DNA from: JACJWR01 sp963842975 | GTDB taxonomy: Bacteria > Actinomycetota > Actinomycetes > S36-B12 > UBA10799 | DNA length: 64,000 nt | Direction: 5' to 3' | NCBI GenBank assembly: GCA_963842975.1 | Contig: CAWJIH010000004.1 | Span: 332,379 to 396,378, forward strand | Shown here: positions 53,238 through 61,781 of the stretch, piece after piece | Layout: the number at the start of each line of letters is the position of its first letter | Numbering within the stretch: position 1 is the first letter of the stretch | Notes under the pieces: generated by a model | Told to the model about the DNA's origin: nothing | Databases searched by the model: none | The model's input: the letters and a program-made list of their open reading frames with translations, nothing else | Translations under genes and position numbers: made by a program

Positions 53238-53622
53238 GGCGGGCGTCCTTTCAGTCGAGGGGTTGCGCTCCGGCCATGATTCCACAGGGCTGTTGCCCGT
53301 CCCCTGTCGCTAGTCGCAGACCAGTGCCATGTCCGGCGGCGGACCCCAACAACGGTTTTGATTGCGCACGAACTTGGGGTGCCGATGCGGCGGTGGGCCA
53401 ACAGCGCAATTGAGCGGCACGTTGGCAGGGTAAACCGGCCTCCAACGTGCCAATGGAATACGCGGTTGGTGCCGACGGTCGCCCAGCCGGGGACGAAAGT
53501 GCCACTCAAAGTCGCTGTTGCCCCGCATACGAACGTTGTTCCGCATTGATCTTGCGGGCGTGGCCCCAACGAGTACCATCTGGCCCAGCGGTTGCAGGCA
53601 GTCCGACCCGGGAGGGAAACAG
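53238..53622. other. 385-bp divergent intergenic region with an inverted repeat
   Basis: No gene is seen between the thiolase and the lipoprotein. GGCACGTTGG (53416-53425) and CCAACGTGCC (53442-53451) form a perfect 10-bp inverted repeat with a 16-base loop, and GTTGGTGCCGACGG follows near 53463. It may be an operator or a hairpin in a long leader. GGGAGGGAAACAG sets the downstream start. Confidence 0.45.
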
Positions 53623-54951
53623 ATGCGCACCCCAACAGCAACTGGCCGACGCCCCCGGATCTTCGGAGGCGTTGCGGTCGCCGGTCTGAGCGCTGGGTTG
53701 CTGCTGTTGTCCGGGTGCGGTGGCGGATCGGGGGATTCGAACGGTGCTGGCTCCGCGGGTAGCGCATCGACCCGCGGCGACACTGGCTCGGCAGCGCCCT
53801 CAGCGCCCACGGGTAACGCCGACTCCGCGAAAGCGGCGGCCATCGAGCAGGCCGCCGGAGAGTCCATGGAGACCTATCACCTGAAGTCGCTCATCATCCG
53901 GGTCACCTCAGACGGTGAGGACGTCTACACCGGGGCCATGGGGGAGTCGATGACCGGCGTGCCGGCTACCCCAGACATGCACTTCCGCAACGGGGCGATG
54001 GCGTTCACCTACATCGGGCAGATCTTCGCCCAACTCGTCGACGCCGGGGAAGTGAGCCTCGACGATCCGCTGGCCAAGTGGTTCCCCGAGTATCCGCGGG
54101 CAGAAGCGATCACGATCAAGAACCTGCTGAACATGACGTCCGGCTATGCCGACTACGTGTACCAGCCGGCGCTTGGTGATTCGCTCAACCGTGATCCGTT
54201 CAAGCAGTGGACCAACGAGGAACTGTTGCAGATTGGATTCGCCGGCCCGGAACAATTCGCCCCTGGCACCAACTGGGGCTATAGCCACACGAACTACGTG
54301 ATCCTCGCCGAGGTTCTGGAGCTGATCACCGGCGAGCCGATGGCCGAAGTGATGCAGGAGTACATCATCGGCCCGATGGAGCTGACGGCCACCGGCAGCA
54401 ATGCTGGCACCCCTGCCATCCCGTCGCCGGTGCAGCACTCGTTCACCGCGGAGCGGGCGGAGTACTTCGGCGTGACGCCGACTTCGAGAGCGTATGAGGA
54501 GGGGACCTTCTGGAACCCGTCGTGGACCACGGCCAACGGTGCGGTGCAAACGACGAACATCTACGACATGACCACATCGATGGAGATCGTCGGTTCGGGG
54601 GCGCAGGTGTCGCCGGAAATGTACGAGGCGCAAACCGGCGCGAACCTGATCGGCTTCGGCAGCCCCGACCCGACCGGCGTGTGCCAGGTCTGCCGCACCA
54701 ATACCGAAGCCGGAAACTACGGCCTGGGTGTGATTCGAATGGGGCCGTGGATCACCCAGACCAAGAGTTTCGCCGGTGCGGCTGCCAGCACTGGGTATCT
54801 GCCGTCGGACAAGCTGGCTGTGTCGGTTTCCATGACGTACCTGCCGCAGGCCTATGACGATGGTGGTTCGTTGAACTCCTCCAGCCAGGCAACGTTTTCG
54901 GCCGTCGTCGACGCGGTGGCTCCGGGGAAGGCGCCGCCTTCGCGGGGTTAG
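53623..54951 (+). CDS. Beta-lactamase-fold lipoprotein lacking catalytic residues
   Basis: 442 residues. A lipoprotein signal ends in LLLLSGC, followed by a Gly/Ser/Ala-rich tether. The rest is the serine hydrolase (class C beta-lactamase/DD-peptidase-like) fold, with GEVSLDDPLAKWFPEYPRAEAITIKNLLNMTSGYADY (split for length) as in active members. The SxxK motif, however, reads A125-M-A-F128, aligned gap-free to the usual FRxGSxTK. YxN reads YSH (Tyr220), and the expected HxG/KTG strand reads FAGAAASTG. It is probably a surface pseudoenzyme that binds a ligand. ATG 53623 is set by GGGAGGG. Confidence 0.85.
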   Translation: MRTPTATGRRPRIFGGVAVAGLSAGLLLLSGCGGGSGDSNGAGSAGSASTRGDTGSAAPSAPTGNADSAKAAAIEQAAGESMETYHLKSLIIRVTSDGEDVYTGAMGESMTGVPATPDMHFRNGAMAFTYIGQIFAQLVDAGEVSLDDPLAKWFPEYPRAEAITIKNLLNMTSGYADYVYQPALGDSLNRDPFKQWTNEELLQIGFAGPEQFAPGTNWGYSHTNYVILAEVLELITGEPMAEVMQEYIIGPMELTATGSNAGTPAIPSPVQHSFTAERAEYFGVTPTSRAYEEGTFWNPSWTTANGAVQTTNIYDMTTSMEIVGSGAQVSPEMYEAQTGANLIGFGSPDPTGVCQVCRTNTEAGNYGLGVIRMGPWITQTKSFAGAAASTGYLPSDKLAVSVSMTYLPQAYDDGGSLNSSSQATFSAVVDAVAPGKAPPSRG

Positions 54952-55067
54952 CGCGGCGTTACGGGCCTGCGGGTCTGCAGGCCTGCTGGTGGAGTGCGCC
55001 TTTGCATCCGCTGGTGCCGCGGGGCTAGCGTCGGAAGTGGGGGCCGGCAGGAAAGGTGGCAGGTGAG

Positions 55068-56477
55068 ATGGGCACGGTGGATTCGTCCGGAGGCACGGTG
55101 GCCCCGGCGGGTGACGGTACCGCCGACTCCGGAGGCAGCCTCGGCCTAGGCGCGGCAGCTGCCTTGGTGATGGGCTCAATCATTGGCACCGGGGTGTTCC
55201 TGTTGCCGGCCTCGCTGGCGGCGTTTGGCACGATCTCGCTGCTGGCGTTCGTCTTCACCGCGATCGGCGCCATCGCGCTCGCGCAGATGTTCGGAGTGCT
55301 GTCCAAACGGATGCCGGCCGACGGGGGTCCGTATGCCTATTCGCGAGCGGCGTTCGGAAACGCGGTGGGGTTCTTCAATGCCTGGTCCTACTGGATCACG
55401 GCCTGGGCCGGCAACGCTGCGATTGTGGTTGCGTGGATCGTGTACGTCGAGGTGTTCATCAACACCGACCACAACAAGGTGATCAGCATCGTGATCGGCT
55501 TCGTCGGGTTGTGGCTGCCAGCCGCAGTGAATCTCTCAGGGGTCAAGAACATGGCCTCGGTGCAGATCATCACCACGATCATCAAGTTCATCCCACTGGT
55601 GGTCATCTCGACCGTCGGGCTGTTCTTCATCGACTGGAGTTACCTGACCAGCAACTGGAACATCTCCGGTCAGGCGCCACTTGCTGCGATCGTCACCTGC
55701 ATGGCGCTGGCGGTGTTCTCCTATCTCGGTGTCGAGACCGCCGCAGTGGCCGCGGGCAAGGTGCGCAACCCGCGGCGCAACGTGCCGCTGGCGAGTCTGC
55801 TGGGCACGCTCGCGTGCACGGTGGTCTACCTGCTGAGCACCCTGGTGATCTTCGGAACTGTGCCCAATAAGGAGTTGACAGCCGATGGTGCCCAGCCGTT
55901 CACCCTGTCGTTCAACGCGATGTTCGGCGGTACCTGGTCGGGCTACGCGGTGGCTATAGCGGCGATTGTGTCGGGACTCGGTGCGCTCAACGGCTGGACC
56001 ATGATTTGCGCTGAGATGCCACTGGCTGCGGCTCGCGAGGGGCTGTTCCCGAGGCAGTTCGCGAAACTCTCGGGCAAAGGCGTGCCGGCCTTCGGCATCA
56101 TCGCGTCTACCGTGCTGGCCTCTGGGTTGATGATTTTCAGCTACCTGGGTCAGGCGGGGGCGGACGTGTTCAACTTGATGATTCTGCTGGCTGGTCTCAC
56201 CGCTGCAGTGCCGTACGCATTCAGTGCGTTGGCGCTGGTCAAGTGGTCGTTCACAGCAGGGGAGCGGACGCCCGGCGCCAACTGGTGGTTCGATGGCGTC
56301 ATCGCCTTGGTGGGTCTGCTGTTCTCGGCGCTGATCATCTACGGCTCATTCACCGATCCCAGCACGGTCGGCTCGCTGATGATCCTTTCGGTGCTGGTGT
56401 TCGTGCTCGGCTTGGCCCTGTACTTCTACATGCGACGGAAGTTCACGGCGGTGCAGGCGACGACGCCGTCAGCGTGA
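55068..56477 (+). CDS. APC-family amino acid permease/antiporter
   Basis: About 469 residues and 12 membrane segments. The substrate-binding first helix reads MGSIIGTGVFLLPASLAAFG, and helix 6 SYLGVETAAVAAGKVRNPRRNVPLAS (split for length), typical of the basic amino acid/polyamine antiporter branch (ArcD/AdiC/LysI-like). A cationic amino acid is likely. Together with the arc genes 4 kb upstream it may serve arginine uptake, but it is not in their operon. ATG 55068 is preferred to GTG 55056. The tmRNA gene follows. Confidence 0.85.
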   Translation: MGTVDSSGGTVAPAGDGTADSGGSLGLGAAAALVMGSIIGTGVFLLPASLAAFGTISLLAFVFTAIGAIALAQMFGVLSKRMPADGGPYAYSRAAFGNAVGFFNAWSYWITAWAGNAAIVVAWIVYVEVFINTDHNKVISIVIGFVGLWLPAAVNLSGVKNMASVQIITTIIKFIPLVVISTVGLFFIDWSYLTSNWNISGQAPLAAIVTCMALAVFSYLGVETAAVAAGKVRNPRRNVPLASLLGTLACTVVYLLSTLVIFGTVPNKELTADGAQPFTLSFNAMFGGTWSGYAVAIAAIVSGLGALNGWTMICAEMPLAAAREGLFPRQFAKLSGKGVPAFGIIASTVLASGLMIFSYLGQAGADVFNLMILLAGLTAAVPYAFSALALVKWSFTAGERTPGANWWFDGVIALVGLLFSALIIYGSFTDPSTVGSLMILSVLVFVLGLALYFYMRRKFTAVQATTPSA

Positions 56478-56540
56478 CCAGTTGGCGCTGATGGGAGATG
56501 TGGGGAATAGATGCGTCGGGGGTGAGGGTTAACCTACGCG

Positions 56541-56546
56541 TACAAC
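56541..56546 (+). promoter_or_regulatory. -10 box of ssrA
   Basis: TACAAC lies seven bases upstream of the predicted tmRNA 5' end (56553), the usual distance. No good -35 match is found at 17 bp, so activity may depend on other elements. Confidence 0.5.
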
Positions 56547-56552
56547 TCCACA

Positions 56553-56926
56553 GGGGGTGACAGGTTTCGACACCGGTTGCCGCAACAAGAGAAGCGAGCC
56601 GAGAATCGGTGGTCATCTCGTTAACGATCCGCCGAAAACACAAGTGCCGATAACAAGCGCACTGACTTCGCCCTCGCTGCCTAAGCGAGTGCACTAGGAA
56701 GTCCGTCAGACCGGGGCTGTTCCCGACCCGGACCCTGGCGTCATCTAGGGGACTTGCCGAAATCCTCCGCTCACGGGGGGACTAGGGACACTAATCAGTG
56801 AGGTAGGCCGCGTTCCCCGTTGTGCCACACGATCCGGGGAGGCCGAACCGCAATAACGTGGCTGCGCTCGGAGAAGTCTTGAAGCTGTGCCGATGGACGC
56901 GGGTTCGATTCCCGCCACCTCCACCA
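56553..56926 (+). ncRNA. ssrA: Transfer-messenger RNA (tmRNA)
   Basis: A 374-base one-piece tmRNA. The acceptor stem pairs GGGGGTG (56553-56559) with CACCTCC before an encoded ACCA; the T-arm is GCGGGTTCGATTCCCGC. The tag frame begins at GCC 56646 and reads ADNKRTDFALAA, then TAA (56682-56684). The last four residues, ALAA, match the actinobacterial degradation signal. It rescues stalled ribosomes with SmpB, encoded 13 kb upstream. Its 3' end appears to have served as an integration site. Confidence 0.97.
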
Positions 56927-56963
56927 CGATGGGTTAGCGATTTATCGCCTGATGGGTTAGCGA
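56918..56963 (+). repeat. Putative att site (left), overlapping the tmRNA 3' end
   Basis: CCTCCACCACG at the tmRNA terminus, then GCGATTT and GCCTGATGGGTTAG, are all repeated in the same register at 63640-63685. Within this copy GATGGGTTAGCGA itself occurs twice (56928-56940 and 56951-56963). Confidence 0.55.
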
Positions 56964-56984
56964 CTAATCCGACTGGCTCAGAAA

Positions 56985-57033
56985 CAGCACGAGGGGCCGA
57001 CCACGGAAGTGGTCGGCCCCTCGTGCTGTTTTT
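56985..57033 (+). terminator. Rho-independent terminator of ssrA
   Basis: A perfect 20-bp stem (56985-57004 with 57009-57028) closed by a GGAA tetraloop and followed by TTTTT. It lies just inside the presumed island, which means the original terminator was either part of the attachment region or was supplied by the insert. Confidence 0.9.
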
Positions 57034-57034
57034 G

Positions 57035-57070
57035 TTGGGCGGCTTGGGCGGCTTGGGCGGCTTGGGCGGC
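57035..57070 (+). repeat. Four perfect copies of a 9-bp tandem repeat
   Basis: TTGGGCGGC is repeated four times head to tail directly after the ssrA terminator. Such a tract is prone to slippage and could be strain-variable. Confidence 0.85.
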
Positions 57071-57264
57071 CGTGGCGACGACGAAGGTTACCGGTGCGAG
57101 GCAGTGGAGCCAGCGATCAGGCTGATGCCCATATTCGCTGAAATCATCGCCTGCGGTTTGAGGCAACATCGCCGTACCGACTACCGCTGAATTCCCTCTA
57201 ATGCGTGACGAAAAGAGCCGCAAGGCGTTCGTCAAGGCTTGGATGAAGGCGGCTCACGCAGCAC
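57071..57264. other. Intergenic remnant DNA downstream of ssrA
   Basis: No recognisable gene. A short plus-strand frame, open from 57162 and with ATG at 57201, reads MRDEKSRKAFVKAWMKAAHAALS and ends at 57272, overlapping the convergent SDR gene. It resembles the end of a larger protein, perhaps a regulator, but is too short to assign. Confidence 0.2.
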
Positions 57265-58278
57265 TCAGTTGACTGCTTTCAGCACCTGGGCGGTGTCGAT
57301 GACGGATTGCTCAAAATCAATGGGCGTCCACGACAGGTCACTTTGGGTTGTAGATGTGTCAAGTCGCATCGGGCGACCGCGGACGGACTTCACAAGGTCG
57401 GCGATTTCGGAATTGAAGAGCGCAACCACGCGAAGGACTGGCCAGGGGATCACTCGCTTGGGCGCGCGTGAGTAGCCATTGGCTCGCAGGGCGTCGGCAA
57501 TGTCAATCATCTTCTGTGGGTGCTCCGTGAAGGAAACCAAGTATCGGTGATTGTCCGAGTCGGCCGCGGTCATGGCTGCGACATGGACCTTTGCCACATC
57601 ACGGATGTCGGCTAGTGGCAGTGCAATCGCCGGGACCAGTGGTTGTTCGCGGTTCATGATCCCGCGGAACAGGGCTATTGACTCGGAGTCCTCGTCCGGA
57701 CGCAGGGGTGGACCGATGATGACCCCCGGATGGATGGTGGTGATTGCAGGGCCGTCGGGGTTTGCGTTCATGAAGGCGCGGGCTACGTCTTCGGCCATGA
57801 TCTTGCTCTTCGTGTAGAGCGTATTGCTGGTCAAGTCAGCAGGGGTGTAGTCATCTGGCCCGCCGACCCCATCGGTGATGTGCCCGACGACGGTGAGCGC
57901 CGTCGATGTCAGAACCACTCGCCTGACTCCAGCTTCGTTGGCGGCGTTGAGGATACGGCGTGTTCCGTCAACGGCTGGGGCGATGAGCTGGTTCCCGTCG
58001 TCGACCTTCCCAAGGACCAGAGGGGATGCTGCATGGATCACATAGGTGCACCCGTGTGCTGCTTCCGTCCATCCTGAATCCGAGAGGAGGTCAGCCAAGA
58101 CGAACTCCAGATTGTCCTGGGTGGCTGACTCGCCTAGGAGATGACGGATTTCCTGTTCCTGATCACGCTTTCGGACGGTTGCCCGTATCTGGAACCCTTG
58201 TGTGAGTAGCTCGGATGCAATGGCAAGTCCCACGAATCCGGTGATTCCGGTGAGGAGGACGCGCTCTTCGGTTCTCAT
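57265..58278 (-). CDS. NAD-dependent epimerase/dehydratase-like SDR (dihydroflavonol reductase type)
   Basis: 337 residues, extended SDR. The nucleotide-binding motif is LLTGITGFVGLAIASELL and the catalytic pair YTKSK, with ASPLVLG, STALTVVG and HPGVIIGPPL around them. It belongs to the dihydroflavonol-4-reductase-like group that reduces aldehydes or ketones with NADPH; the substrate is unknown. The ATG overlaps the stop of the DUF1772-like gene (ATGA), so the two form an operon under the 58794-58836 palindrome. It is a paralogue of the SDR encoded in the opposite direction. Confidence 0.85.
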   Translation of the reverse strand: MRTEERVLLTGITGFVGLAIASELLTQGFQIRATVRKRDQEQEIRHLLGESATQDNLEFVLADLLSDSGWTEAAHGCTYVIHAASPLVLGKVDDGNQLIAPAVDGTRRILNAANEAGVRRVVLTSTALTVVGHITDGVGGPDDYTPADLTSNTLYTKSKIMAEDVARAFMNANPDGPAITTIHPGVIIGPPLRPDEDSESIALFRGIMNREQPLVPAIALPLADIRDVAKVHVAAMTAADSDNHRYLVSFTEHPQKMIDIADALRANGYSRAPKRVIPWPVLRVVALFNSEIADLVKSVRGRPMRLDTSTTQSDLSWTPIDFEQSVIDTAQVLKAVN

Positions 58279-58757
58279 GAGGTTGCTCGTTGCCTATCGT
58301 TGGTGGGTCTTGCAGAGGTGGATAGACCAGTCACAGCCCGGTAGGCATAGATCGCTGCGATGAGCGCGGTTGCCATTCGTAGGAAATGGAAGGCCATCCA
58401 GATGTACAGGTTTGTGGTGATCTGACTGTCGCTGAGATCGAGGAACCAGAAGCTGATGTTCAGCGGTAGGTGCACCACAGCCGTTATCGCATACGTAGCG
58501 ATCAACCCACCCAGCGAGATCTTCCATAGGCGACGCTGCGCGGAACCCTGCGGGCTGCGCCGCAGCATGGCGATGGAGCCAATGAATGCCGGAATACTCG
58601 TGAGAAACACAGGGCCAAGGAGGAACCAGAAGTAGAGCCAGAACCAATCTACGAACACCGAAGGTTCAGCCAGGAGAAAAAAGCTCCCCAATCCGAGGCC
58701 AATGGTCAGCATGACCCCTGCAAATGCAGCCGACCCAATAGCCGCCATGGCTTTCAT
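58275..58757 (-). CDS. DUF1772-like four-helix membrane protein
   Basis: 160 residues with four membrane segments. The sequence VVHLPLNISFW followed by a Trp/Phe/Arg-rich helix (WMAFHFLRMATALIAAIYAYRAV) resembles DUF1772, a family related to anthrone oxygenases and often encoded with oxidoreductases. ATG 58757 is clearly set by AAAGGAG six bases upstream. A longer open frame runs across the palindrome, but that part is not homologous. It is translationally coupled to the following SDR. Confidence 0.6.
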   Translation of the reverse strand: MKAMAAIGSAAFAGVMLTIGLGLGSFFLLAEPSVFVDWFWLYFWFLLGPVFLTSIPAFIGSIAMLRRSPQGSAQRRLWKISLGGLIATYAITAVVHLPLNISFWFLDLSDSQITTNLYIWMAFHFLRMATALIAAIYAYRAVTGLSTSARPTNDRQRATS

Positions 58758-58793
58758 GAACGTCTCCTTTGTGAAGTCATCGTTACGTCCCAG

Positions 58794-58836
58794 CCTACGC
58801 ATACTCACTTGCGAACCGCAAGTGAGTATGCGTAGG
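58794..58836. promoter_or_regulatory. 43-bp palindromic operator between divergent SDR units
   Basis: A perfect inverted repeat: 20-bp arms (58794-58813 and 58817-58836) around AAC. The central part, ACTTGCGAACCGCAAGT, has the form of a TetR-, MarR- or HxlR-type operator. It lies between the DUF1772/SDR operon and the second SDR gene and probably regulates both. No regulator gene is intact nearby. Because of the symmetry, both strands translate to the same short peptide here, which is not evidence of coding. Confidence 0.8.
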
Positions 58837-58863
58837 ATGCGTGTCACCGATCAAGGAGGAGAT

Positions 58864-59856
58864 TTGAAATCCGTTGTTGTCACAGGAGTTGGTGGATACA
58901 TCGCCAAGTACGTCGCGGCTGAGTTGCTGCAATCGGGTTACGCAGTCACTGGCACCGTTCGTGCGATGAAACGCGCTGACGGGATCAAGAGCGCGATTGG
59001 AGTCCGAGCCGACACATCGAATCTGTCCTTTGCCGAAGCGGATCTGCTAGCTGATGCTGGATGGAAGGAACTGATGGACGGTGCCGACTACGTGATGCAC
59101 GTTGCTTCACCTTTCACCCTGGATGAGCCGAAGGATGAGAACGAACTGATCGCCCCAGCTGTCGAGGGGACTCAACGCGTCCTCCGTGCGGCAGAAGACG
59201 CCGGAGTCCAGCGGGTGGTCGTCACCTCATCGGTCCTAACGCTCTTCATGGGTCGCGGATCCGGGTACTACGGCCCGGACTCCTGGTCCGATGTCAACGC
59301 CAAGATCGGCGCCTACCCCAAGAGCAAGACGCTGGCCGAGCAAACCGCCTGGCAACTCGCGGAAGGCATGACGACACAGGTCACCACCGTCCTGCCCGGG
59401 TACGTGATCGGTCCGGCCATCGATGGAATTCCCGAAGGCGCGAGCGCGACCACCATCTCGGACATGATCCAGGGCAAGTTGCCAGGGATTCCCGACCTGT
59501 GGATTCCGATGGTGGACGTCCGAGATGTTGCACGTCTTCATGTGGCGGCTATGGAATCGCCGGGGGCCGCCGGCAAACGGTTGATCGGCTCGCAACCAGA
59601 ACCGACAGCCATGGGATACCTGGCGGAGACTCTGAAGAGCGCCGGCTACACCAAGGTCCCCGGGCGAAAGCTCCCCAACGGGCTCGTCAGATTCCTCAGC
59701 ATCTTCAACAAGGATGCACGATCCATGGTCCCCTACCTCGGATTCCGGCCAAGTCTCGACACCAGCCTCCCCGGCGAAGTATGCAACTGGAAGGCCGGAA
59801 GTATCGACGCCGGACTCCTGGAAATGAGTCGTCAGCTGATTCCGAGTTCTCGCTAG
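58864..59856 (+). CDS. Second dihydroflavonol-reductase-like SDR
   Basis: 330 residues. VVVTGVGGYIAKYVAAELL binds the cofactor; GVGGYIA departs slightly from GxxGxxG in its last position. The catalytic pair is YPKSK; VASPFTLDEP, TSSVLTLF and LPGYVIGPAID follow. It shares layout with the SDR on the other strand and likely arose by duplication. I choose TTG 58864, preceded by AAGGAGGA, rather than ATG 58837, which directly abuts the palindrome and has no ribosome site. The reaction is probably NADPH-dependent reduction of an aldehyde or ketone; substrate unknown. Confidence 0.83.
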   Translation: MKSVVVTGVGGYIAKYVAAELLQSGYAVTGTVRAMKRADGIKSAIGVRADTSNLSFAEADLLADAGWKELMDGADYVMHVASPFTLDEPKDENELIAPAVEGTQRVLRAAEDAGVQRVVVTSSVLTLFMGRGSGYYGPDSWSDVNAKIGAYPKSKTLAEQTAWQLAEGMTTQVTTVLPGYVIGPAIDGIPEGASATTISDMIQGKLPGIPDLWIPMVDVRDVARLHVAAMESPGAAGKRLIGSQPEPTAMGYLAETLKSAGYTKVPGRKLPNGLVRFLSIFNKDARSMVPYLGFRPSLDTSLPGEVCNWKAGSIDAGLLEMSRQLIPSSR

Positions 59857-60126
59857 TTCAATCACCGCAGATGAGTAGCGCAGGTGCGCTGTTGAGGTGA
59901 CCCTCTAATTGCGGTTGGATCCATCGACGCCGCAAGCACGTTCATCGAACTTAGGCGCCGTGGCGGAACGGCTACGTCGAATCATTCAGCAATTTCGGTG
60001 ACATCCGACGGGTAGGCCAGCAACGCCGCGAGCTTGGCCTTGGTCGGCACCCGCTCGTGACAAGGAACTTGCACCATCGTCAGAACGTGGCAAGTTTTGG
60101 GCCATTTCTTGCTATATGGTCACGGA
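59857..60126. other. Intergenic region upstream of fic
   Basis: No complete gene. AACTTGC (60066-60072) and GCAAGTT (60090-60096) form an inverted repeat. TATATG (60113-60118) is a good -10 box eight bases before the fic ATG, suggesting leaderless transcription. On the minus strand a 31-residue frame (60077-59982) ends RVPTKAKLAALLAYPSDVTEIAE and may be a remnant of a lost gene. Confidence 0.35.
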
Positions 60127-60518
60127 ATGGTCCGCTGGTCGCCTGAGGTCCCGTTCAATGGCCTCCCCGACCTGCCTCCCGATGCCGAGGTCGAGACCAA
60201 GGCGGTGCTGAAGGCCGTCACCGCAGCCCGCGTGGCGGCGGCGGAGCTTGACCGCGCGTCCCGGGCCATGCCTGATCCCTCCGTGCTCATCAACACTATT
60301 CCGCTGTTGGAGGCGCAGGCCAGTTCCGAGATCGAGAACATCGTCACCACCACTGATGCCCTCTTCCGCTTTGCGCAGATCGACGATGACTCCGCAGATG
60401 CCGCGGTGAAGGAGACACTGCGATACCGCTCGGCCCTACGGTCGGGATTCGAGTCGATGACTTCGCGCGCTCTGACCGTAGCCACCGCAGTGGAGGTGTG
60501 CAGCCGCATTAAAGGTAT
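60127..60518 (+). pseudogene. fic: fic, 5' part (interrupted by transposon)
   Basis: Encodes the N-terminal region of a class II Fic AMP-transferase similar to Shewanella Fic: VPFNGLPDLPPDAEVETKAVLKA, then the inhibitory-helix motif SSEIEN in LLEAQASSEIENIVTTTD, ALFRFAQ, LRYRSAL and VATAVEVCSRIKG. Homology stops at the element's left end, 60519. Joined to 62304-63003 it gives a continuous 363-residue protein. Alone it lacks the HPFxDGNGR active site and could at most make an isolated inhibitory domain. Confidence 0.88.
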
Positions 60519-60559
60519 GGCGGGTTCAAGGGGTCGTTGCAACGTTCCTTGAACCCGCC
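60519..60559. repeat. Left end: inverted repeat and 41-bp hairpin
   Basis: The outer terminal repeat GGCGGGTTCAAGGGGTC (60519-60535) is met at 60547-60559 by CCTTGAACCCGCC, the reverse complement of its first 13 bases, with CGTTGCAACG between. It looks like both ends of an IS brought together by an internal deletion, leaving a miniature copy as the left arm of the composite. Confidence 0.6.
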
Positions 60560-60750
60560 GTCGATTACTACCTGAACCCCATCCGGGCGCAGCTCGTCAA
60601 CCGGCGCACCGGGGCTCTGGAGATGGATTTCGTTGTGCTCGGCGCTGAGCACAACGCCCCGGCGTTTGCCGAGCATGTGGTGGCCGGGATGCAGGCTGAC
60701 GCGCTCGGAGAGTCTGCCCGCTCAGCGCTCCGGCTCCGCCCCGTGATCTG
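60560..60750 (+). pseudogene. Unidentified gene fragment (C-terminal part)
   Basis: The frame reads VDYYLNPIRAQLVNRRTGAL, then EMDFVVLGAEHNAPAFAEHV and a short tail to TGA 60750. It looks like genuine protein sequence but has no start, since it begins at the IS-like hairpin. I do not recognise the family. Its 3' end overlaps the convergent DUF4239 gene by 29 bp, so the two probably travelled together. Confidence 0.4.
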
Positions 60751-61645
60751 ACGCCGTCGGCTGATTCTCCGAGGCCTCCGCCGGAGTGCGCTTCGACCCT
60801 CCGCCCAGAAATCCCGGCAGGATGATGATCACAAACAGAACCGCGATGACCGCGATGAGCAGCAGGATCACGCTGTCCACACCAGTGCCAGCCGACTTCG
60901 AGGCCTGGTCCACCGGGGACAAGTAGGGATGTATCGCCTCCAGCACGAGTTTGCGGGAGTTCAGTACCCACATCGGGAATTGGTAGAGCCCGATCACGAA
61001 CACACTCAGCGCAAGGAAGACCCGGGTGCTCATCCGGTGCCGGTTCCTCGGACTGGCGGCAATGACGCCGGCCATCACTATTCCCAACAAGACCACCACG
61101 AGCACGATCAACGCCGGGACCGACGGGGCGTTCAGGTCGCTGAGGTACTGCATATAGTCCTCGTGAAAAGCCTGATAGCTGTCGCCCGTCTCCTTTGTGC
61201 TCGACGCGCTCGCCGTGAGGTGTTGGGACATCTGGTCCAAGATGGCCTTGACGCCAGTGGAGCCCTCGCTCAGCCCAGCGTCGATGTCATTGGTTTCAGA
61301 GGCCTTGTCGAACCGTTCCAGAAGCTCGCGGGTCTGGTCGGCGAAGTCCGGGCCCACCTGTTCTGAGGCCTGCATGATCTCGCTGGAGGACTGACCGACC
61401 GCGCGGGCAGACTCCGCGATCGCCAGATCCTGTGTCCACAGGGTGTTCGTGGTGAAGGCAACGATGAAGGCGAAAGCGGCCGACACCAGGGCGATCAGCC
61501 GATTTCTGGCCTCCGCGTCGTCGTTGTCCACATTGATCCGCCGACCAATGGGTAGCCCGATCGCAGCGACGAGAAGGCCCGGCAGGAACGCCGCGAGGAC
61601 ACAGCCCCACCAGTCCAACGTGTTCAGCGAAGCGGTCAAAGACAT
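60722..61645 (-). CDS. DUF4239 (bestrophin-like) membrane protein
   Basis: 307 residues. Two N-terminal membrane segments (about 12-30 and 50-72), a soluble helical region with a conserved-looking TNTLWTQDLAIAESARAVGQ, and two or three C-terminal segments. The layout matches the DUF4239 bestrophin-like group, possibly anion channels; function is unproven. ATG 61645 begins MSLTASLNTLDWWG just before the first helix; its ribosome site is weak. It is the only apparently intact gene inside the composite element. Confidence 0.65.
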   Translation of the reverse strand: MSLTASLNTLDWWGCVLAAFLPGLLVAAIGLPIGRRINVDNDDAEARNRLIALVSAAFAFIVAFTTNTLWTQDLAIAESARAVGQSSSEIMQASEQVGPDFADQTRELLERFDKASETNDIDAGLSEGSTGVKAILDQMSQHLTASASSTKETGDSYQAFHEDYMQYLSDLNAPSVPALIVLVVVLLGIVMAGVIAASPRNRHRMSTRVFLALSVFVIGLYQFPMWVLNSRKLVLEAIHPYLSPVDQASKSAGTGVDSVILLLIAVIAVLFVIIILPGFLGGGSKRTPAEASENQPTASDHGAEPER

Positions 61646-61781
61646 ACCAACGGACGCTAGCGAGCCGATGCGGCGTGTGGCAACCGCGCAAACAAGTCCT
61701 GGCCGTCGCGGGGCGAGCTGAGCCCGAGGGGCTGGCTGGGACCGCGAGGCCAGCAAAGACCGCGAGGCTGGTAGTCAGGTG

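Noticed and set aside
53908..55179. Long minus-strand open frame opposite the beta-lactamase-fold gene
   Set aside because: Low-complexity Arg/His/Pro-rich translation, no homology, no ribosome site; the plus strand has a clear lipoprotein gene.
58780..58860. N-terminal peptide LRILTC shared by frames on both strands
   Set aside because: Both frames cross the same perfect palindrome, so identical peptides arise from symmetry, not from duplicated genes.
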